Source: GCA-2731375 sp964462145
Lineage (GTDB): Bacteria; Pseudomonadota; Alphaproteobacteria; GCA-2731375
Length of the DNA stretch: 9,467 nt
Reading direction: 5' to 3'
Assembly (NCBI GenBank): GCA_964462145.1
Contig: CAYWYB010000204.1
Location: 1-9,467 of the forward strand
In this document: positions 1 to 5,763 of the stretch, piece after piece
How the letters are laid out: each line of letters begins with the position of its first letter
Position numbering within the stretch: position 1 is the first letter of the stretch
Position numbers and translations under genes: made by a program
Notes under the pieces: model-generated
The model's input: the letters and a program-made list of their open reading frames with translations, nothing else
Databases searched by the model: none
What the model was told of the DNA's origin: nothing

Positions 1-894
1 GTCATGCGTCAGGGTACGGATAATTTCCCCAACAAAGACCTGCAGGATATGACCAAGCGCATGGAGGCCGAGGGCGCCCTGATCGCCACACTGTTCGTAG
101 GCTTCCCCCATGCCGATATCCACAACGCCGGCCTGTCCGCCGTGGTGGTTACGGACAACGATATGGCACTGGCGGAAAAGTATCGCGACGAGCTGTTGGA
201 TTTCGCCTGGGATCAACGAGAAGCCTTCGTCTATCAGATCGAACCATTGGAAGACTCCCTGGCCCGCGCCAAGGCCGCCGCGGATTTCCCGGTGGTGGTG
301 CTGGATCATTACGACAACGCGGCATCGGGGGGCACCATGGATACCATGACCGTTCTGGGCGGCGTACTGGATGCCGGCCTGGAAGATGTGGCCGCATTCG
401 CCATTCACGATCCCGGCGCGGTGCAGGAAATGTTCGCGGCGGGCGTCGGCAATCAGGTCAGCATCAATCTGGGCGGCAAGATCGACATGCCCTCCATCGA
501 CCGCAAGGGCGAACCGCGCATGGTCACCGGCATTGTGAAGCTGATTTCGAACGGGCAATTCCGCAACCTGGGCCCGGCACAAACGGGCATCCTGCAGGAC
601 ATGGGCCCAACGGTGGTGCTGGATACCGGCAAGGTGGAGATCGTGGTGATCAGCCGGCATCAGGAACCCAATGATTTGAACTGTTTCCGCAGCCTTGGCA
701 TTGAGCCGACAACCAAGCGTTATCTGATGTTGAAAAGCCGCATTCATTACCGGGCCGGCTATGGCAAGGTGGCAAAGGAAGTCATCGAATGCGCCGGCGT
801 GGGTGTCTGCACCTCGGACTACGACATGCTGGATTTCAAAAACGTACGCAGGCCGATCTTTCCTCTGGACAAGATCAACGATCCCAATCCGTGA
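1..894 (+). CDS. M81 family metallopeptidase (MlrC-type), 5'-truncated by window edge
   Basis: C-terminal part of a zinc metallopeptidase of the M81/MlrC family, named after the enzyme that degrades linearised microcystin; most members act on unknown substrates. The frame is open to base 1, and full-length members run to about 500 residues, so roughly the first 200 are probably outside the window. The ATG at base 4 is then an internal methionine. Visible family signatures, counted from that methionine, are GFPHADIHNAG (about 33-43), which matches the conserved GxPxADxxxAG region, and DHYDNAASGGTMDT (about 101-114), the counterpart of the Asp-Asn-Gly-rich motif opening the MlrC C-terminal domain. 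The rest fits that domain up to the TGA at 892-894. The gene converges on the ArsR gene and overlaps its end by 20 nt. Family assignment is good; the substrate is unknown. Confidence 0.85.
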   Translation, partial: VMRQGTDNFPNKDLQDMTKRMEAEGALIATLFVGFPHADIHNAGLSAVVVTDNDMALAEKYRDELLDFAWDQREAFVYQIEPLEDSLARAKAAADFPVVVLDHYDNAASGGTMDTMTVLGGVLDAGLEDVAAFAIHDPGAVQEMFAAGVGNQVSINLGGKIDMPSIDRKGEPRMVTGIVKLISNGQFRNLGPAQTGILQDMGPTVVLDTGKVEIVVISRHQEPNDLNCFRSLGIEPTTKRYLMLKSRIHYRAGYGKVAKEVIECAGVGVCTSDYDMLDFKNVRRPIFPLDKINDPNP

Positions 895-1558
895 TGCCCA
901 AGCGTTCTTGCAGCTGTGCCGCTCCAGCCTTTGACAGGCGGACGGCGCGGCTGCCGGGCACCCGGCGCAGCCATTTGCGGGCCAGGAACTGATCCAGCAG
1001 GGCCGCGCCCAGGGCGCCGCCCAGATGCGGGCGCCGTTCGCTCCAGTCCAGACATTGGCGCGCAAATTGCCGCCGGCCACGGCGCAGACTATCGGGTGCG
1101 ATACCCAGTTCGGTGAAGAAATCCTCGCCGGCCCCTGTCAGCGCAAAGTCATCGCCATCGCGGCATAACAGATCCCGCGCCTCCAGCGCCTCGGCGACGG
1201 CGACGCCCAGACGGCCGGCCAGATGCTTGTAACAGGTCCGCGCCAGGCGCGCGTCATCCAGCTTGACGGGCCTGGCCTCGGCCGTTGGCGCGATGACCTG
1301 CAAGGCGCGGACCGCGGCAACGACGTCTTCTCCCGCCATACGATAATAATTGTGCCGGCCCTGGCGTAGCATGGTCAGCAGACCGCCCGCACATAGCTTG
1401 CCCAGATGAAAGCTGGCCGTCTGTGGCGTGACACCGGCGCCGATGGCCAGTTCCCGCGCCGTCAGGGCCCGGCCATCCATCAGCGCGGCGATCATCGCGG
1501 CACGGCTATCCTCACCTAACAAGGCGGCGGTGGCAGCCAGATTTTGGTTTACAGACAT
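875..1558 (-). CDS. ArsR/SmtB-family helix-turn-helix transcriptional regulator
   Basis: DNA-binding repressor-type protein of 227 residues. A winged helix-turn-helix covers about residues 10-75: the recognition region reads GVTPQTASFHLGKL (42-55) and the wing is LRQGRHNYYRM (64-74). The C-terminal half (about 100-220) is an extension carrying ARTCYKHLAGRLG (106-118), seen in longer ArsR-like regulators; it may bind a ligand. There is no obvious cysteine metal site of the classic ArsR/SmtB kind, so a metal sensor is unlikely. I chose the ATG at 1558; the frame stays open to a TTG at 1588, but that would put the TTCGATA direct repeat inside the gene. No clear Shine-Dalgarno is visible. It is divergent from the GST-like gene, the usual arrangement for a local regulator controlling itself and its neighbour (inference). 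Confidence 0.88.
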   Translation of the reverse strand: MSVNQNLAATAALLGEDSRAAMIAALMDGRALTARELAIGAGVTPQTASFHLGKLCAGGLLTMLRQGRHNYYRMAGEDVVAAVRALQVIAPTAEARPVKLDDARLARTCYKHLAGRLGVAVAEALEARDLLCRDGDDFALTGAGEDFFTELGIAPDSLRRGRRQFARQCLDWSERRPHLGGALGAALLDQFLARKWLRRVPGSRAVRLSKAGAAQLQERLGITDWDR

Positions 1559-1560
1559 AG

Positions 1561-1577
1561 TTCGATAGTATTCGATA
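1561..1577. promoter_or_regulatory. Candidate operator: TTCGATA direct repeat between arsR-like and GST genes
   Basis: TTCGATA occurs at 1561-1567 and again at 1571-1577, separated by GTA, so the repeats recur every 10 bp, on one face of the helix. The block also reads as an imperfect palindrome. It lies 2 nt upstream of the chosen ATG of the ArsR-like gene and about 50 nt upstream of the GST start, where an autoregulator would bind. The repeat is seen directly; binding is inferred. Confidence 0.5.
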
Positions 1578-1620
1578 CATGTCTTCAAGGCCAGCCCCTG
1601 GATCTTTTTCGTGGCAAAAT

Positions 1621-1625
1621 GAGGA
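1621..1625 (+). promoter_or_regulatory. Ribosome binding site deciding the GST start
   Basis: GAGGA lies 4 nt before the ATG at 1630. An upstream in-frame ATG at 1579 has no such element and would put 17 non-family residues before the thioredoxin fold, so 1630 is preferred. Confidence 0.55.
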
Positions 1626-1629
1626 TCAG

Positions 1630-2250
1630 ATGAAATATCGTTTGTTTAACCGGCCTGGCTCCGGCGGCTTTGTCGTCGAGGCGGCTTTGAGCCTGGCCGA
1701 AACGCCATTCGAACTGCAGGAGTTCGAATCCAAGCCGGGCACGCCGTTGCACGTGGGCTTCCGCGCCACCAATCCCTGGGGCCAGGTGCCGACCCTGATC
1801 CTGCCCGATGGCACCACAATGACCGAGGCGGCGGCGATCCTAATCCATCTGGCCGCCGCCCATCCCGACAAAGGGCTTGGACCGGCACCGGGAACCTCGG
1901 ACCATGCCCAGTTCCTGCGTTGGCTGGTGTTCGCCAGCGTCAACCTGTACGAGGCGGTCCTGCGCCGCGGTTATCCGTTCCGCTATACCACCGACCCTGG
2001 CGGTCACGAGGCCCTGGGAGAGGCGGCGAATACCCGCCTGAAAGATGGCCTGATGGTTCTGGACGCAGCGGTCGCGCCGGGACCTTTCCTGTTGGGAGAG
2101 CAGATGAGCCTGGCCGATATCTACTTTGTCATGCTGTTCACCTGGTTCCATGGCGAGATCGAGGCGCCGCATCTGGCCGCCATGAAAGACCGCATTAAGG
2201 CGGATGCCGTGGTCGGCCCAATCTGGCGGCGCCACTTCGGCGATCGTTGA
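1630..2250 (+). CDS. Glutathione S-transferase-like protein
   Basis: Cytosolic GST-type protein of 206 residues, normal for the family. The N-terminal thioredoxin-like domain (about 1-80) starts MKYRLFNRPGSGGFVVE, with a Ser near position 11 where Ser/Cys/Tyr-type GSTs place the glutathione-activating residue. It contains the cis-proline loop QVPTL (52-56) and the glutathione gamma-glutamyl-binding TEAAAI (65-70; Thr/Ser-Glu pair). The all-helical C-terminal domain (about 88-206) has MSLADIY (159-165), the N-cap/hydrophobic-staple motif of GSTs. Likely roles are conjugation or thiol-dependent detoxification of an electrophile; the substrate is unknown. It is divergent from the ArsR-like gene and probably under its control. 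About 150 nt separate it from the next gene, so I do not place it in the DMSP-lyase operon. Confidence 0.88.
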   Translation: MKYRLFNRPGSGGFVVEAALSLAETPFELQEFESKPGTPLHVGFRATNPWGQVPTLILPDGTTMTEAAAILIHLAAAHPDKGLGPAPGTSDHAQFLRWLVFASVNLYEAVLRRGYPFRYTTDPGGHEALGEAANTRLKDGLMVLDAAVAPGPFLLGEQMSLADIYFVMLFTWFHGEIEAPHLAAMKDRIKADAVVGPIWRRHFGDR

Positions 2251-2397
2251 TCGGAACAGGGTGCTGAGGATCAGACAAGCCGCCAGCACGATGACTATAG
2301 CGGCACGGCCACATTTCCCCAGCCCGGTACGCCGCTCTTGGAACGGCGGTCATTTGACGACAGGATGCTACCGCAAGATAAATGGTAATGGACAAAT
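2251..2397. other. Intergenic region, GST to DddQ-like gene
   Basis: No gene is supported here; frames reading across it are short and family-less. It contains a weak inverted repeat, CGCCG (2330-2334) with CGGCG (2344-2348), without a T tract, and a candidate promoter at 2354-2382. Confidence 0.5.
2354..2382 (+). promoter_or_regulatory. Candidate sigma70-type promoter for the DMSP-lyase operon
   Basis: TTGACG (2354-2359), a 17-nt spacer, then GATAAA (2377-2382). The -35 is one base off consensus; the -10 is 4 of 6. A start near 2389 would give a very short leader (about 10-15 nt) before the DddQ-like start. Seen by eye only. Confidence 0.35.
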
Positions 2398-3018
2398 TTG
2401 CCGATGGCGCCGATTAATAATTTGCGCAAAGCGCTGATCAACTTTTATGGGGATAGGGCTAATCCTGAGAACGACGCCGGCCCCATGTTGCGACGGTTCC
2501 TTGCGAGGCTTAAAGACTCCCGGCCACGCACGGCGCCGGTACCTCGGACAATATCAGCCACAAGGCACTGGGACGATATTCTTTACCACCGAGGCTTGGC
2601 CGCATTTCCTGAACTGCAAACTGCCCTGACAACAATCGCACCTCTGTTACATTGGCGGCAAAACCCCAGTTACAATGACGGCCTCATGGGCCAAGGCTAC
2701 ATGGCCAACTATGGCTATGCGGAATTTGTTGGCGGTGACAGTTCATTCTTCGATGCGGAGGCCATAAAATGCGGGATATTTCTGCTTGGTCCCCATCGAT
2801 ATTATCCGAAGCATAACCATGCGGCCGAAGAGGTCTATTGCGTCCTTTCATCGGAGGAGGCGCAATGGCGGCGCGGCGATGAGGACTGGCGATCTTATGG
2901 CCTCGGCACGCCAATCTATCACCCATCGTGGATGGCCCACGAAACCAAAACAGATGCCGATCCGTTGCTGGCTCTATATTGCTGGCATGGCGAAAAGGCT
3001 AAGGCGGTGCTGGTTTGA
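2398..3018 (+). CDS. dddQ: Cupin dimethylsulfoniopropionate (DMSP) lyase, DddQ family
   Basis: Probable cupin lyase cleaving DMSP to dimethyl sulfide and acrylate with a bound divalent metal. The 206-residue length fits DddQ (about 200). The core reads GPHRYYPKHNHAAEEVYCVLS (131-151): Tyr136, His139, His141, Glu145 and Tyr147, followed by His181 in PSWMAHET. Their spacing matches the HxHxxxE...H metal site and flanking tyrosines that I recall as essential in DddQ, with a 2-residue insertion before the last His. An N-terminal helical segment precedes the beta barrel, and ALYCWHG (192-198) closes it. The frame opens after a TAA at 2386; the start is TTG 2398 or ATG 2404, neither with a good Shine-Dalgarno. 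A dehydrogenase gene follows on the same strand 65 nt later. GC and codon use look lower than in neighbouring genes, hinting at transfer. Activity on DMSP is inferred; a related cupin specificity remains possible. Confidence 0.82.
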   Translation: MPMAPINNLRKALINFYGDRANPENDAGPMLRRFLARLKDSRPRTAPVPRTISATRHWDDILYHRGLAAFPELQTALTTIAPLLHWRQNPSYNDGLMGQGYMANYGYAEFVGGDSSFFDAEAIKCGIFLLGPHRYYPKHNHAAEEVYCVLSSEEAQWRRGDEDWRSYGLGTPIYHPSWMAHETKTDADPLLALYCWHGEKAKAVLV

Positions 3019-3071
3019 GGCAGCCGTCGCGGGAAATGTCATGCTAAGTTATTGGCAAGCACAACCTAATC

Positions 3072-3075
3072 AGGA
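3072..3075 (+). promoter_or_regulatory. Ribosome binding site of the Fe-ADH gene
   Basis: AGGA at 3072-3075 sits 8 nt before the ATG at 3084 and overlaps the ATG at 3075. Good spacing for the second methionine favours 3084 as the true start. Confidence 0.5.
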
Positions 3076-3083
3076 TGGATAGC

Positions 3084-4253
3084 ATGCAGAGTGGGCAAAT
3101 TGTTTTTACCGGGATGGACCGGGTGATCTTTGGCCAGGCAGCGGCGGGGGCGGTCGCAAGTGAAGCGGAACGCCTGGGCGCGGAGCGGGTGTTCCTTCTC
3201 GTCAGCGGTACCTTGAACAGAGAGACGGACGCGGTTGATGAAATGGCCGCCGCCCTGGGCTCGCGCTATGCCGGGCGCTGGGATCATATGCCGTCGCACT
3301 CTCCTCGCGAGGCCGTGGTTGGTTGCGCCAATGCCGCCCGCGAGGCCGGCTGCGATCTCCTCGTCAGTTTCGGCGGCGGCTCGGCCACGGACGGCGGCAA
3401 GGCCGTGACCATCTGTCTGCAACACGGCATTACGGAAGCCGCCGGGCTGGAACCTTTCCGTACCGTGGTCGATAAGAATGGCGAGCGGCACTTTCCCGAA
3501 TATGACGCGCCCAAAATCCGCCAGATCGTCGTCCCGACCACCCTGTCGGGGGGCGAGTTCAACGCCCGCGCCGGCATCACCAACACGGTGGAAAAACTGA
3601 AACAAAGCTATATGCATCCCGGCATCATTCCCATCTCGGTGATCCTTGATGCCGCCGTAACCGTGCACACGCCGGAATGGCTGTGGCTGTCCACGGGCAT
3701 CCGGGCGGTGGACCACGCGGTGGAGACCTATTGTTCCCTGGATGCCAATGCCTACACCGACGGCGCCGCCCTGCAGGCCCTGCGCCTGTTGAGCGGGGGC
3801 CTGGCCCGGGTCAAGGCCGATCCTTCCGATCTTGACGCCCGCCTGCAATGCCTGATGGGGGCCTGGATCTCCATGACGGGCGTCGTCACCGGCACGCGCC
3901 TTGGCGCCAGCCACGCCATCGGGCATATCCTGGGCGGCACCGCGAATGTGCCTCATGGCCACACCTCCTGCGTCATGCTGCCTTACGTGATGGACTATAA
4001 CGCCGCCATCAATTCCAACCGCCAGGCCGATATCGCCGGTGCCCTCGGCCAGCCGAACGTCTCCGCCGGCGATGCCCTGGACAAACTGATTTCTGGCCTG
4101 GGCATGCCCCGGACCCTGCGCGACGTCGGCATCACGGAAGACCAACTGCCTCTTTTGGCGGAAAACTGCATGCTGGATACCTGGACGTTTTCGAATCCCC
4201 GCAAGATTCGTTCGCCCGAACAGGTCATGGAAATCCTGCGCGCCGCTTTTTAG
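3084..4253 (+). CDS. Iron-containing alcohol dehydrogenase / maleylacetate reductase-like
   Basis: NAD(P)-dependent oxidoreductase of the group III (iron-type) alcohol dehydrogenase fold, 389 residues from this start (392 from ATG 3075). Counting from 3075, the dinucleotide-binding FGGGSATDGGKA lies at 99-110 and PTTLSGGEF at 154-162, a form typical of the maleylacetate reductase-like branch. Metal-site histidines are His214 (RAVDHAVE), His280 and His284 (GASHAIGHILGG) and His294 (PHGHTSC). The Asp that usually stands four residues before the first ligand His is Arg210 here, so the metal site is not the textbook one. The gene follows the DddQ-like lyase on the same strand and is probably cotranscribed. 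In DMSP catabolism an iron-type dehydrogenase (DddB) occurs in ddd clusters, so 3-hydroxypropionate or a related C3 alcohol/semialdehyde is a possible substrate; maleylacetate is the alternative. Confidence 0.87.
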   Translation: MQSGQIVFTGMDRVIFGQAAAGAVASEAERLGAERVFLLVSGTLNRETDAVDEMAAALGSRYAGRWDHMPSHSPREAVVGCANAAREAGCDLLVSFGGGSATDGGKAVTICLQHGITEAAGLEPFRTVVDKNGERHFPEYDAPKIRQIVVPTTLSGGEFNARAGITNTVEKLKQSYMHPGIIPISVILDAAVTVHTPEWLWLSTGIRAVDHAVETYCSLDANAYTDGAALQALRLLSGGLARVKADPSDLDARLQCLMGAWISMTGVVTGTRLGASHAIGHILGGTANVPHGHTSCVMLPYVMDYNAAINSNRQADIAGALGQPNVSAGDALDKLISGLGMPRTLRDVGITEDQLPLLAENCMLDTWTFSNPRKIRSPEQVMEILRAAF

Positions 4254-4255
4254 AC

Positions 4256-4307
4256 CGAATCGATTCGTGGCCGACCTGGTTTTCGAGCCGATTTCAGCCT
4301 CCTGAAA
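4256..4307. repeat. Palindrome and small hairpin after the Fe-ADH gene
   Basis: A perfect 12-bp palindrome, CGAATCGATTCG (4256-4267), starts 3 nt after the stop codon. A 6-bp hairpin follows: TTTCAG (4292-4297) and CTGAAA (4302-4307), loop of 4. On the + strand an A run, not a T run, follows, so this is not a classical terminator. Confidence 0.4.
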
Positions 4308-4413
4308 CAAAAAAATCACCCGGTGGGCGCAAAAATCATCCCCTGACTATTTTCCATAACACACGGCGCAAGCTGATGTTTTGACAGGCGGATTCGACTC
4401 GGCCAACAGAGGG

Positions 4414-4464
4414 CTGTGGATAGCTTGTGGGACAGTTGTGTAATATTATTTCACTTATCCACAG
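4414..4464. promoter_or_regulatory. DnaA-box inverted repeat upstream of the large RNA
   Basis: CTGTGGATA (4414-4422) and TATCCACAG (4456-4464) form a perfect 9-bp inverted repeat. The right arm lies in TTATCCACA (4455-4463), an exact consensus DnaA box; the left arm gives TGTGGATAG (4415-4423), one base off the reverse box. The spacer holds an AT-rich stretch (TAATATTATTTCA). The site ends 14 nt before the extended -10 of the RNA. It may be DnaA control of that promoter or part of a replication origin; the sequence alone does not decide. Confidence 0.6.
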
Positions 4465-4477
4465 ATATCTTGGCATT

Positions 4478-4486
4478 TGTTATAAT
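4478..4486 (+). promoter_or_regulatory. Extended -10 promoter (TGTTATAAT) of the large RNA
   Basis: TG at 4478-4479, one base, then a perfect TATAAT at 4481-4486. No good -35 stands 17 nt upstream (TCCACA at 4458-4463), as is common with extended -10 promoters; that slot overlaps the DnaA box. A start near 4493 is predicted. Confidence 0.6.
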
Positions 4487-4873
4487 TTTATCTTGTTTGC
4501 CGCAGCATCATGATCCAACATTTGATCAACGGCCACCAAGGATGATTTTCAGGCCTTCAACCAGCAGGAAAATCAAACAGCGGGGCCGCCGCGGAACACC
4601 AAGATCCATTGGCTCAAGCCAACTTCGGTTGGCATAGGTCAAAGGGTACCGGGACAGGCAACTGGATTGGATGGGGTTTCGGGACCAAAAGCCTTCGTTA
4701 AAACCTCCGGGTCTTATCGTTCGGCGACGGGTCAAATGACCAAAGTTCCTTCGGGAACAGAGGTCAAGCCGGCGTTAGCGGCCTTCGGGCAGCTAGGGTT
4801 GGTGGGTTGGGACGCGGTCGACTCGTAGCCTCCGGGTGACAAACTGATCGGCGCAACGGCCCGAACGGCGGCG

Positions 4874-4902
4874 GGTATCCTTGGGGCAACCTATCGGATG
4901 CC
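4874..4902 (+). other. RNA hairpin with GCAA (GNRA) tetraloop
   Basis: GGUAUCC (4874-4880) pairs with GGAUGCC (4896-4902). After a small internal loop, UGGG (4882-4885) pairs with CCUA (4890-4893), capped by GCAA (4886-4889). It is the one clear GNRA loop found among many UUCG loops, so it may dock into a receptor elsewhere in the RNA. Confidence 0.55.
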
Positions 4903-4948
4903 AGGTAAGCCGGGATCGCATGTCCTTCGGGAAAGCGGTCTGGACCAG

Positions 4949-4994
4949 GGCGGTTCCCGTATCTTCGGATATGTGGAGCAGGCACGGGTCCGCC
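4949..4994 (+). other. Long composite hairpin inside the large RNA
   Basis: GGCGG (4949-4953) pairs with CCGCC (4990-4994), CCCG (4956-4959) with CGGG (4985-4988), and UAUC (4960-4963) with GAUA (4968-4971) around a UUCG loop. A 13-nt bulge (4972-4984) lies on the 3' side. An alternative, GGACC (4942-4946) with GGUCC (4987-4991), competes with the outer part. Confidence 0.6.
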
Positions 4995-5427
4995 GGATAG
5001 AGAACCAGCCCTTGGGAGGGTTTGAAATTCGGCAACCGGGACGGGGTGCTTTCGGGCGCAACGCTTCGGGGACCGGAAAGCCTTAGGGCGGAACGGTCCG
5101 GTCGGTTAAGGCGGCTTTTGAGTTTATCCTTCGGGATTTATCTCCATAGCATGCCGGGCCGGCACGCTAATCAAGGCGTGAAGCGGGTTTAACCCGTGGG
5201 TGTGTCTGGATTGGTTGGGCTGGGAAGTCCGTGCGGCGCGCCTTCGGGTTCCGCGGCATTGGGTGGAAAGGTCCACGCGGAAGGGCGGTTGCGGCGCGTT
5301 TCCCTTCGGGGAGAGGTTCCACCAACACCCGGCCGCAGGAGCAGCAGGCCTTTGAAGGCTGGTCTTTGGAAACGGATCTTCGGATTTGGCTCCCAGGATT
5401 TAGAATTCAGCGGTGGTTGGTCTCCAT

Positions 5428-5472
5428 GAACCGGGAGGTTTCGGCCTCCGGAGACTTCGGTCTCTCAGGTTC
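5428..5472 (+). other. Three-way junction with two UUCG hairpins near the RNA 3' end
   Basis: GAACC (5428-5432) pairs with GGUUC (5468-5472) and closes a junction holding two adjacent hairpins: GGAGGU/GCCUCC with a UUCG loop (5434-5449), then GAGAC/GUCUC with a UUCG loop (5451-5464). The junction abuts the terminator stem, which begins at 5474. All helices are perfect apart from one wobble pair. Confidence 0.65.
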
Positions 5473-5473
5473 C

Positions 5474-5547
5474 GAGGCGTCAGGCGTGTCCTTCGGGGCA
5501 CATTGCTAGGACCCCGCGTCCAATGCACCTGACGCCTCTCTTTTTTT
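5474..5547 (+). terminator. Branched rho-independent terminator of the large RNA
   Basis: GAGGCGTCAGG (5474-5484) pairs perfectly over 11 bp with CCTGACGCCTC (5528-5538), followed by TC and seven T (5541-5547). The stem encloses two hairpins instead of a simple loop: GUGUCC/GGGCAC with UUCG (5486-5501) and GGAC/GUCC (5509-5521). A T run after the stem fixes transcription direction as +. The branched architecture suggests the stem is also part of the mature RNA. Confidence 0.8.
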
Positions 5548-5763
5548 GCCAAGAATCAGCAAATTTCAAATACGCATCGCCGCCTCAACGACCTGGACCA
5601 GGTGATCATATTCCCGGCCATGCCTCATACTGCGCTCTTGGCGCCCAAAACGCTGGGTATTCGAGGTCTGCTCTATCTGCAATTCCAGTCATGGCATCAA
5701 CAAACGCCAGCGAATCGCTTTTACCCTGTTGCGGATATCGGCGAGCTGCGGGAGGATCACTTG
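5548..5763 (+). other. Leader region between the large RNA and the methyltransferase gene
   Basis: The methyltransferase frame stays open back through an ATG at 5602, but those 54 residues look like no protein segment, and a good ribosome binding site lies at 5751. The region contains an inverted repeat, ACCTGG-A-CCAGGT (5591-5603), which could be an operator. No convincing promoter was found by eye. Confidence 0.4.
5751..5755 (+). promoter_or_regulatory. Ribosome binding site deciding the methyltransferase start
   Basis: GGAGG lies 8 nt before the ATG at 5764 (5 nt before a TTG at 5761). It is the strongest Shine-Dalgarno in the window and rules against the upstream ATG at 5602. Confidence 0.65.

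Larger units (their letters stand above)
4493..5547 (+). ncRNA. Large (about 1.05 kb) ornate structured non-coding RNA, unclassified
   Basis: From promoter to terminator the sequence is packed with stable local helices and has no ORF with family character. Twelve C(UUCG)G hexamers start at 4623, 4749, 4783, 4925, 4963, 5064, 5129, 5242, 5304, 5378, 5455 and 5491; nearly all cap real stems. Examples are GCCAAC/GUUGGC (4618-4633), GUUCC/GGAAC inside UGACC/GGUCA (4737-4766), AUCC/GGAU (5126-5137), UUUCCC/GGGAGA (5299-5314) and GAGAC/GUCUC (5451-5464). Two UCCG loops (4706-4709, 4831-4834), three U(UUCG)G-type loops and a GCAA tetraloop (4886-4889) add to this. Other hairpins are UGAUUUUC/GAAAAUCA (4543-4575), UAGC-a-UGCC (5147-5169), CGGGU/ACCCG (5184-5196) and GUGGA/UCCAC (5263-5276). 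Possible longer-range helices are GACCGG/CCGGUC (5071-5103), UGCGGC/GCCGCA (5290-5337) and GGGUGU/ACACCC (5198-5330). Size and complexity recall the GOLLD/ROOL/OLE group, but I see no sequence match to any of them. Function is unknown; the 5' end is a promoter-based estimate. Confidence 0.78.

Noticed and set aside
3066..4319. 417-residue open frame on the minus strand opposite the Fe-ADH gene
   Set aside because: It is an antisense shadow of a GC-rich gene with clear family motifs on the + strand; its translation is low-complexity (Gly/Ala/His/Arg-rich) and family-less.
4381..4386. Consensus -35 TTGACA
   Set aside because: No acceptable -10 stands 16-18 nt downstream (CAACAG region); the TATAAT at 4481 is too far away to pair with it.
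4387..4404. GGATTCGAC, as in the 5' region of tmRNA and tRNA T-loops
   Set aside because: No acceptor stem, tag ORF or T-stem complement nearby, and it lies upstream of the predicted promoter.
4764..5035. Minus-strand open frames of 73 and 80 residues inside the RNA region
   Set aside because: No family character, no ribosome binding site, and they run opposite to a transcript with its own promoter and terminator.
4662..5214. CTGGATTGG at 4662-4670 and again at 5206-5214
   Set aside because: A 9-nt match over 1 kb of G-rich RNA sequence is weak evidence for a repeat, and the flanks do not match.
5219..5240. GGGAAGTCCGTGC resembling the RNase P RNA 5' core (GAGGAAAGTCC)
   Set aside because: It lacks an A in the core, lies over 700 nt into the transcript, and no matching 3' core follows before the terminator.
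5196..5509. Plus-strand open frames of 77 and 92 residues (5196-5429, 5231-5509)
   Set aside because: They run through perfect hairpins; their translations are Gly/Arg/Ser-rich with no domain, as expected of structured RNA read as codons.
4493..5547. Group I or group II intron, or CRISPR array, as explanation of the structured region
   Set aside because: No domain V-like hairpin, no reverse transcriptase or endonuclease frame, and no regularly spaced identical repeats; the shared words are only short tetraloop hexamers.
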